A DNA stretch of 6,622 nucleotides from Candidatus Krumholzibacteriia bacterium (GTDB lineage: Bacteria > Krumholzibacteriota > Krumholzibacteriia > LZORAL124-64-63). The notes under the pieces are model-generated. The model worked only from the letters and a program-made list of their open reading frames with translations, was not told the origin of the DNA and ran no database searches. The position numbers and the translations under genes were made by a program. The DNA lies in the NCBI GenBank assembly GCA_028718575.1, contig JAQULN010000165.1:1-6622 (forward strand). Reading direction: 5' to 3'. This document shows positions 1-5,492 of the stretch, in pieces. The stretch's first letter is position 1, and each line of letters starts with the position of its first letter.

Positions 1-2657
1 CGACGTTGAAGAAGCTGCGCGCGCAGGCGGACGAGCTTCTGCTCGCGACGGACGAGGACCGCGAGGGCGAGGCCATCAGTTGGCACGTGCTGGAGGTGCT
101 CAAGCCGAAGATCCCGGTTCGGCGGATCACGTTCCACGAGATCACCCGCGAGGCTATCCAACACGCGATCGCGAATCCGCGCGAGGTCGACCAACAGGTC
201 GTGCGCGCGCAGGAGAGCCGCCGCATCCTGGATCGCTTGTACGGCTACGAGTTGTCGCCGGTGCTCTGGAAGAAGGTGCGCACCGGCCTGAGCGCCGGCC
301 GCGTCCAGAGCGTGGCGGTGCGCCTGATCGTCGAGCGCGAAGAGGCCCGCCAGCGCTTCGTCCGCGCGGTTTACTTCGACGTCGAGGCGCTGCTCTACGG
401 GCCGGGCGGGCAGAATTTCACCGCCCGCCTGCAAGAGATCGACGGCGTTCGGCTTGCCGGCGGCAAGGATTTCGACCCGGAAACCGGACGCCTGCTGCAG
501 CCGCAGCGCCGGCTCTTGCTTAACGCGGCAGAGGCAGAAGCGATCCAGGCCGGCGCGCGCGCTGCCGCCGCTCTGCCGTGGCGCGTGGTCAACGTCGACC
601 GCAAGGAAACCCGGCAGCGGCCGGCGCCGCCGTTCATCACCTCGACGCTGCAACAGGCGGCCAGCACGCGGCTGCGTCTGTCGCCGGCGGAAACCATGAA
701 GATCGCGCAGCGGCTCTACGAAGGTATCGAACTCGGCGGGGGCGAGCGGGTCGGACTGATCACCTACATGCGCACTGATTCGCTGAACCTGGCGGCGTCG
801 GCCCAGCGCGAGGCGGCGAGCGTCGTGCGACGGCGTTTCGGCGACGAGTTCACCGACGGCCCGCGTTCCTACAAGACGAAGGCCAAGGGTGCGCAGGAAG
901 CGCACGAGGCGATCAGGCCGACCAGTTTCGCGCGTGCGCCCGAAGACTTGGCGGACGCGTTGACGGATCGCGAGCTTGCACTGTATCGGCTGATCTACGA
1001 CCGCGCCCTCGCCAGCCAGATGACCGACGCGCGCTTGGACAAGACCACGGCCGACCTGGTGTGTCGATGTGGCGACCGGCAGTTGCTCTGGCGGGCGAAT
1101 GGATCGATCGTGACGTTTCCCGGGTTCTTGCGGGTCTACGGTGAGCGGGAGCGGGACTCCTTGCTCCCGGACCTGCAAGTGGGGCAGCTGTTGCCCGATC
1201 CGCAGGCTCCGCTCGACGAAGAGCCGCCGCAAGGCGTGGCGGAGGTCCGCGCGCTGCGGCACGAGACGCAGGCGCCGGCGCGCTTTTCCGAGGCGAGCCT
1301 GGTCAAGGCCCTCGAGGACGAAGGCATCGGACGCCCGTCCACTTATGCCAGCATCATCTCGACGATCCAACTGCGCGGATACGTGCAGAAGAAGAACGGC
1401 GTGCTGCTGCCGACGTACGTCGGGATGGCGGTCGTGCGCCTGTTGCGCGACCACTTCCCCCGCTACGTGGACGTTAAGTTCACCGCCGGCATGGAAGAGG
1501 AACTCGACGCCATCGCGCGCGGCGAGGTCGACTGGCGGGATTTCCTGCATCGTTTCTATCGCGGCAGCGCAGATGATCCCGGTTTGGTGGAGCGCATCGC
1601 GGGCGAGCTCGAGCGTATCGAGTTTCCGGCCATTCCCATCGGGGAGGATCCCAAGAGCGGCGAGCCGTTGCGCGTCAAGATCGGACGCAAGTCGGTCTAC
1701 GTGCAGGCCGGCGAGGGCGGCACCGGCGCCAGCGTCACCCTGCCGGACGATCTGATGATCGACGACCTGACACCGGCGGCGGTGCACGATTTGCTGGCGG
1801 CCAAACGCAGGAGCCTCGAGCCGATCGGCCAGGATTCCGCCACGGGCAAGAACATCTATGCCTTGCTGGGACCGTACGGCCCCTATCTACAGCTCGGCGA
1901 GAACGACGACACGCCGAAACCGAAGCGGGTGAGCCTGGGTCGCGGAACCGATCTGAGCAAGGTCGATCTCGAGCTTGCCCGGCGACTGTTGTCGCTGCCG
2001 CGGGAGCTGGGGGACGACCCCCGGACCGGCGTTCCGGTGCGGGCGGGTCTCGGCCGCTTCGGCCCGTTCGTGGTGCGCGAGAAGACATTCGCCAGTCTCG
2101 CCTCGGCGGACCAGCTCTTCAGTATCACGCTCGAGGAGGCGGTGCGGCGGATCGAGGACAAGGAGGCCGGCAAGAAACCGGCCCTGGCCGAACTAGGGCC
2201 ACACCCGGAAACGGGCGAGATGCTGCGCGTGTGCAAGGGCCGCTACGGTCCGTACGTGACCGACGGCAGCCGCCACGCCTCCTTACCGAAGGATCGCGAG
2301 CCAGCGTCCGTCACGGTCGCCGACGCCGTGGCGTGGTTAGCGGCGGCCGCCGAACGCAAGGGCGGTTCGCGGCGCCGGCAGGCGGCGGCCGTCCGCGGCG
2401 AGTCGCCCGCGGCGACGGGCCGCGCGCGGGGCGCCAGGAAGGACGCCAGTCGACGCGCCGCGAAGCGCGCGAAGAAAAGCGCCAAAAAGGGCACCAAGAA
2501 AAGCGCCAAGAAAAGCGCCAAGACGACTTCGCGGTCCTCGCCGACCGACGGGGCATCGACGCGCCAAGCGGCCGGCTCCCAAACGGCCGCAAGCTCGCCG
2601 ATGGACGACGCGCGGTCAGCACCCAAGGCGGCGGCGAAGGTCCCTGCGGAGGATTGA
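1..2657 (+). CDS. topA: DNA topoisomerase I (type IA), 5'-truncated by window edge
   Basis: Relaxes negatively supercoiled DNA by cutting and resealing one strand through a 5'-phosphotyrosine link. The first complete codon in frame is at 3. Numbering here starts from the TTG at 6, which is an internal Leu and not the real start; by comparison with E. coli TopA roughly 90-110 N-terminal residues lie upstream. Visible: the TOPRIM acidic triad in ATDEDREGEA (D16, D18, E20); GLSAGRVQSVAVRLIVERE (94-112); the active-site tyrosine in LITYMRTDS (Y254, bases 765-767); AQEAHEAIRPT (H300); and EGIGRPSTYASIISTIQ (439-455). After about residue 540 come four repeats near 548, 610, 671 and 733, each D/H-P-x-(S/T)-G followed by a GRxGPYV-like turn (the first degenerate), resembling Topo_C_Rpt modules. 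There are only three Cys in the visible protein, so the tetracysteine zinc ribbons of E. coli TopA are absent. Residues about 785-845 form a Lys/Arg-rich tail, as in mycobacterial TopA. The stop overlaps the trmFO start by one base. Confidence 0.98.
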   Translation, partial: TLKKLRAQADELLLATDEDREGEAISWHVLEVLKPKIPVRRITFHEITREAIQHAIANPREVDQQVVRAQESRRILDRLYGYELSPVLWKKVRTGLSAGRVQSVAVRLIVEREEARQRFVRAVYFDVEALLYGPGGQNFTARLQEIDGVRLAGGKDFDPETGRLLQPQRRLLLNAAEAEAIQAGARAAAALPWRVVNVDRKETRQRPAPPFITSTLQQAASTRLRLSPAETMKIAQRLYEGIELGGGERVGLITYMRTDSLNLAASAQREAASVVRRRFGDEFTDGPRSYKTKAKGAQEAHEAIRPTSFARAPEDLADALTDRELALYRLIYDRALASQMTDARLDKTTADLVCRCGDRQLLWRANGSIVTFPGFLRVYGERERDSLLPDLQVGQLLPDPQAPLDEEPPQGVAEVRALRHETQAPARFSEASLVKALEDEGIGRPSTYASIISTIQLRGYVQKKNGVLLPTYVGMAVVRLLRDHFPRYVDVKFTAGMEEELDAIARGEVDWRDFLHRFYRGSADDPGLVERIAGELERIEFPAIPIGEDPKSGEPLRVKIGRKSVYVQAGEGGTGASVTLPDDLMIDDLTPAAVHDLLAAKRRSLEPIGQDSATGKNIYALLGPYGPYLQLGENDDTPKPKRVSLGRGTDLSKVDLELARRLLSLPRELGDDPRTGVPVRAGLGRFGPFVVREKTFASLASADQLFSITLEEAVRRIEDKEAGKKPALAELGPHPETGEMLRVCKGRYGPYVTDGSRHASLPKDREPASVTVADAVAWLAAAAERKGGSRRRQAAAVRGESPAATGRARGARKDASRRAAKRAKKSAKKGTKKSAKKSAKTTSRSSPTDGASTRQAAGSQTAASSPMDDARSAPKAAAKVPAED
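2472..2519 (+). repeat. 12-bp tandem repeat encoding the lysine-rich TopA tail
   Basis: Four consecutive 12-base units lie in the topA frame. Units 1, 3 and 4 are identical (aagaaaagcgcc), and unit 2 is diverged (aaaaagggcacc). They encode KKSA-KKGT-KKSA-KKSA (residues 823-838 counted from base 6). The block stands out as A-rich in an otherwise GC-rich gene. Being in phase with codons, its copy number could change without a frameshift. Basic tails of this kind in other TopA proteins bind DNA; that role here is inferred. Confidence 0.9.
2648..2653 (+). promoter_or_regulatory. Ribosome binding site for trmFO
   Basis: GGAGGA lies inside the last codons of topA, 3 bases before the ATG at 2657 (5 bases if GGAG alone is the core). 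Spacing is short but the match to the anti-Shine-Dalgarno sequence is strong. Together with the TGATG stop/start overlap it fixes the trmFO start and suggests translational coupling to topA. Confidence 0.7.
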
Positions 2658-3985
2658 TGGCCACGCCCGAGATCCGCATCGTCGGCGGGGGTCTGGCCGG
2701 CTGCGAGGCCGCCTTGCAGCTTGCCGGGCGGGGCCGGCCGGTCGAGCTCTACGAAATGCGGCCGTCGGTGCCGACACCGGCGCACCGGACTGATCGGCTG
2801 GCCGAGATCGTCTGTTCCAACAGCTTCAAGAGCACCGATCCCGCCACGGCCGGCGGCCTGCTCAAGGACGAACTCGCCCGGCTGGATTGCCGGTTATTGG
2901 CGATCGCCCGCGCTTGCGCCGTGCCCGCCGGCGCGGCCCTCGCGGTTGACCGCGAGCAATTCGCCGCCGCGGTCGAGGCGCGGATCACGGCCGAACCGCT
3001 GATCACGCTGCGCCGCGAAGAGATCGCCCGTCTGGAGACGGCGCCAGAACGCTGGTGGATCGTGGCCACCGGACCGCTGACCAGCCCGGCGCTGCAGCAC
3101 GAATTGGCGACGTTGACCGGGCGCGACGGTCTGCACTTCTTCGACGCCATCGCGCCCACGGTGACCCTGGCGTCGCTCGACCACGCAAAGCTCGAACGCG
3201 CCGCGCGCTACGGCAAGGGCGGCGCGGACTATCTCAACGCGGCGATGGACGCCGAGCAGTACGAGGCATTCTACCGAGCGTTGACCGCGGCCGAACGCCT
3301 GCCGGTCAAGGATTTCGACCGCGCGGCGCTGTTCGAAGGCTGCCAGCCGCTGGAGGAGATCGCCGACAGCGGTCCGCAGTCGCTCGTCTTCGGCCCGCTG
3401 CGGCCGGTCGGTCTGCCGCGGCTGCCGTCGGGCCGCCGGCCGCACGCCGTGGTCCAGTTGCGCCAGGAGAACGCCGCGGGCACGCTGTTCGGATTGGTTG
3501 GCTGTCAGACGCGGTTGCGCTGGGATGATCAGAAACGCGTCTTCCGCCTGATCCCGGGCCTCGAGCAGGCTGAGTTCGTCCGGCTGGGCCAGATGCACAG
3601 GAACTTCTACGTCGACACGCCGCGCGTCCTGCGGCCGGATTTCGCGTTGCGGACCGAACCGTCGATCCGCCTGGCGGGGCAGATCACCGGGGTCGAGGGT
3701 TATGTCGAGAGCATCGCCGGCGGGCTGGTCACCGCGCTGCACCTGGACGCCGAGTTGGACGGACGCCGGTTGCCGCCTTGGCCATACACCACGATCATCG
3801 GCGCGTTGCACCACAGCTTCCTGTTCGACGATACGTCCGAGCGCCTGACGCCGATGAACGCCAATTTTGGTTTGCTACCCGAGCTCGACCGGCCGGTCAA
3901 AGATAAACGGGACCGTAAACTGGCCAAACGCGAGACGGCGCTGGCCGACCTCGATCTCTGGCTGGAGATGGCCAACGAGCGATGA
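2657..3985 (+). CDS. trmFO: TrmFO, methylenetetrahydrofolate-tRNA-(uracil-5-)-methyltransferase
   Basis: Makes 5-methyluridine at position 54 in the T-loop of tRNA, using 5,10-methylenetetrahydrofolate as carbon donor and reduced FAD. The protein is 442 residues, close to the usual length of about 435-450. It opens with the FAD-binding glycine motif IVGGGLAGCEAA (8-19). The family cysteines are present: C53 in IVCSNSFKS (matching B. subtilis C53) and C229 in FEGCQPLEE (matching B. subtilis C226, the proposed nucleophile). Further family blocks are SLVFGPLRPVGL (242-253), AVVQLRQENAAGTLF (264-278), MHRNFYVDTP (313-322), GQITGVEGYVES (341-352) and LTPMNANFGLL (397-407). The frame is open 142 codons upstream of the chosen start, but that stretch overlaps topA and has no family resemblance. 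The ATG at 2657 places the FAD motif at the correct distance from the N-terminus and has a GGAGGA site. The end overlaps the recombinase start by four bases. I see no missing key residue. Confidence 0.97.
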   Translation: MATPEIRIVGGGLAGCEAALQLAGRGRPVELYEMRPSVPTPAHRTDRLAEIVCSNSFKSTDPATAGGLLKDELARLDCRLLAIARACAVPAGAALAVDREQFAAAVEARITAEPLITLRREEIARLETAPERWWIVATGPLTSPALQHELATLTGRDGLHFFDAIAPTVTLASLDHAKLERAARYGKGGADYLNAAMDAEQYEAFYRALTAAERLPVKDFDRAALFEGCQPLEEIADSGPQSLVFGPLRPVGLPRLPSGRRPHAVVQLRQENAAGTLFGLVGCQTRLRWDDQKRVFRLIPGLEQAEFVRLGQMHRNFYVDTPRVLRPDFALRTEPSIRLAGQITGVEGYVESIAGGLVTALHLDAELDGRRLPPWPYTTIIGALHHSFLFDDTSERLTPMNANFGLLPELDRPVKDKRDRKLAKRETALADLDLWLEMANER

Positions 3986-4932
3986 ACCTCAAACCGTTTT
4001 TGGATTACCTGGCCGCCGAGCGCGGCCTCAGTCCGCGGACCTGCGAGCACTATGCCCGCGACCTCAGGTCGTTTGTGCGCACCGCCGCGTCGCTCGGCGC
4101 CGTGCCGCCCGAGCCGTCGGCGGGCGATTGGCCGCGTCTCGCGGAACCGGGCCTGGTGCGCGCGCACCTCGCGGGGCTGCGGCGCCTGGACCGCAGCCGG
4201 GCCACGGTGGATCGACACCTGGCCAGTATCCGGGCGTTCTTGCGCTGGCTGCAGCTCAGCGGCCGCATCGCGGCGCTGCCGTCCGATCTCGTCGCCGGCC
4301 GCGGCGGCCGTGAACGGAAGCTGCCCGTCGTGCTCAGCGAACAACTCGTGGACCAGCTGGTGAGCCTGCCTGCGGCGAACACCGCCCGCGGCCGGCGCGA
4401 CCGCGCCCTGCTCGAGCTGATCTATGGCCTCGGTCTGCGCCTGGCGGAAGTGGTCGGGCTCGACTTGGGCGCGGTCAACCTGGTCGACGGACAGGTCCGC
4501 GTGCACGGCAAAGGGGGCAAGGAGCGCCTCCTGCCGCTATGCGGTGCGGCCGCGGCGGCGCTTTGCGAACACCTTGCCGGAGCGCTCGACCCCGGCGAGT
4601 GGCACGCGGTGCAGGACGGACGCTTGACGCGCGAACTTGCCGCGCGCCCGGTGTTCAGAGGCCGGCGCGGGCGGCGGCTCGCGCCCCGCACTGTGCAGGC
4701 GCGGGTGGCGCACTATGCTGTGGAACTCGCCGGCCTGGCCGGCGTATCGCCGCACACGCTGCGCCACTGTTTCGCCACCCACCTGCTCGACGGCGGGGCC
4801 GGTGTGCGGATCGTGCAGGAATTGCTGGGGCATGGCAACCTTGCCACGACCCAGATCTACACCCACCTCAGCCGCAGCCAGGTGCGCGAGGCTTTCCTGC
4901 AGGCGCACCCGCGGGCGCGGCGAAAGGATTGA
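3982..4932 (+). CDS. xerC: Tyrosine recombinase XerC/XerD family, chromosome dimer resolution
   Basis: A site-specific recombinase of the Xer type, which in bacteria resolves chromosome dimers at dif sites near the terminus, usually as an XerC-XerD pair activated by FtsK. It has 316 residues, within the family norm of about 295-320. Residues 1-105 form the SAM-like core-binding domain (FLDYLAAERGLSPRT near the start). The catalytic domain has the full set: R153 in YGLGLRLAEVVGL, K177 in HGKGGKERLLPL, H258 and R261 in SPHTLRHCFATHLL, H284 in ELLGHGNLATTQ, and nucleophile Y293 in QIYTHLS. The segment 200-232, before the box II helices, is a little longer and more basic than I expect. ATG overlaps the trmFO stop as ATGA, with no good Shine-Dalgarno site nearby, suggesting re-initiation after trmFO. 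Position between trmFO and hslV matches xerC (codV) of Bacillus, hence the symbol; sequence alone does not separate XerC from XerD. A phage integrase is unlikely in this context. Confidence 0.92.
   Translation: MNLKPFLDYLAAERGLSPRTCEHYARDLRSFVRTAASLGAVPPEPSAGDWPRLAEPGLVRAHLAGLRRLDRSRATVDRHLASIRAFLRWLQLSGRIAALPSDLVAGRGGRERKLPVVLSEQLVDQLVSLPAANTARGRRDRALLELIYGLGLRLAEVVGLDLGAVNLVDGQVRVHGKGGKERLLPLCGAAAAALCEHLAGALDPGEWHAVQDGRLTRELAARPVFRGRRGRRLAPRTVQARVAHYAVELAGLAGVSPHTLRHCFATHLLDGGAGVRIVQELLGHGNLATTQIYTHLSRSQVREAFLQAHPRARRKD
4923..4928 (+). promoter_or_regulatory. Ribosome binding site for hslV
   Basis: AAAGGA sits in the last codons of the xer gene, 9 bases before the ATG at 4938. The frame of hslV is open for 133 codons further upstream inside xer, so this site, together with the position of the conserved N-terminal threonines, decides the start. 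Confidence 0.6.
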
Positions 4933-4937
4933 CCGGC

Positions 4938-5492
4938 ATGTCCGAGATCCGCTCTACCACCGTTCTCGCCGTCCTGCGCGATGGGCGCGGCGCGATCGGC
5001 AGCGACGGCCAAGTCACACTCGGCCAGACGGTAGCCAAGCACGGTGCCGTCAAGGTTCGCGAGCTGTTCAACGGCAAGGTCCTCGTCGGCTTCGCCGGCG
5101 GCGCGGCGGATGCCTTTACGCTCTGGGAGAAATTCGAGGCCCATCTCGAGCGATACAACGGACATCTGCGGCGGGCCACGGTCGAGCTTGCGCGGGAATG
5201 GCGGAGCGACCGCATCCTGCGCCGCCTCGAGGCGATGATGATCGTGATGGACCGCAGCGACGCTTTCATCGTCTCGGGCAACGGTGACATCATCGAGAGC
5301 GACGATCACGTCGCGGCGATCGGCTCGGGCGCTGGCTACGCGCTGGCCGCCGCGCGTGCGCTGCGCCGGCACACCGATCTGGACGCGGCCGCGATCGTGC
5401 GCGAGGCGCTAGCCTTGGCCAGCGAGATCTGCATCTATACGAACGACCATTTCACGATCGTGGAACTGGCCGCCGGCGAGGAAGGTCGCTAG
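4938..5492 (+). CDS. hslV: HslV (ClpQ), threonine peptidase subunit of HslUV protease
   Basis: Proteolytic core of the cytoplasmic ATP-dependent HslUV protease; in the family it forms two stacked hexameric rings capped by HslU. The protein is 184 residues, of normal length. The conserved mature N-terminus TTVLAV begins at T7, so a six-residue leader MSEIRS would be removed to expose the catalytic threonine. From T7 as residue 1, the spacing to D17 (residue 23, in SDGQVTLGQTV) and to the essential lysine K33 (residue 39, in VKVREL) matches E. coli HslV exactly. Other family blocks are NGKVLVGFAGGAADAFTL (45-62), VELAREWRSDRILRRLEAM, VSGNGDIIE, AIGSGAGYALAAARAL and EICIYTNDH. GSGAGYA replaces the more usual GSGG-(P/N)-YA, a mild change. 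Bacillus ClpQ uses an N-terminal serine instead; this one looks like the ordinary threonine enzyme. It starts 5 bases after xer and ends exactly where hslU begins. Confidence 0.97.
   Translation: MSEIRSTTVLAVLRDGRGAIGSDGQVTLGQTVAKHGAVKVRELFNGKVLVGFAGGAADAFTLWEKFEAHLERYNGHLRRATVELAREWRSDRILRRLEAMMIVMDRSDAFIVSGNGDIIESDDHVAAIGSGAGYALAAARALRRHTDLDAAAIVREALALASEICIYTNDHFTIVELAAGEEGR
5478..5485 (+). promoter_or_regulatory. Ribosome binding site for hslU
   Basis: GAGGAAGG lies within the last codons of hslV (encoding the EEG near its C-terminus), 7 bases before the hslU ATG at 5493. It is the best-spaced Shine-Dalgarno match among the gene junctions here. It supports this start and efficient, possibly coupled, translation of the ATPase with its peptidase. 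Confidence 0.7.

Noticed and set aside
6..8. TTG as the true start of topA
   Set aside because: It falls just before the second part of the TOPRIM domain. The upstream TOPRIM strand with the conserved Glu is missing, so the gene is cut by the window edge.
2231..2656. 142-codon N-terminal extension of trmFO
   Set aside because: It overlaps topA completely, is not TrmFO-like, and the ATG at 2657 has a ribosome binding site and puts the FAD motif where the family has it.
2231..2785. Minus-strand 180-codon open frame over the topA/trmFO junction
   Set aside because: It is antisense to the lysine tail repeats and the start of trmFO, giving a low-complexity product; nothing supports it as a gene.
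2894..3814. 306-codon open frame on the minus strand opposite trmFO
   Set aside because: It lies antisense to conserved trmFO and its translation is a low-complexity Arg/Gln/Ala-rich shadow without motifs.
3982..4932. Phage or island integrase with attachment sites
   Set aside because: No phage, tRNA or direct-repeat att context is visible; the gene is embedded in a conserved housekeeping cluster and has the size and motifs of Xer proteins.
4539..4937. 133-codon N-terminal extension of hslV
   Set aside because: It overlaps the catalytic part of the recombinase gene, and HslV must present its threonines at or near the N-terminus.
4929..4956. TTGACC as a -35 box for an hslV promoter
   Set aside because: No acceptable -10 box occurs at the right distance (CTCTAC at 17 bases), and the gene is packed within 5 bases of xer.
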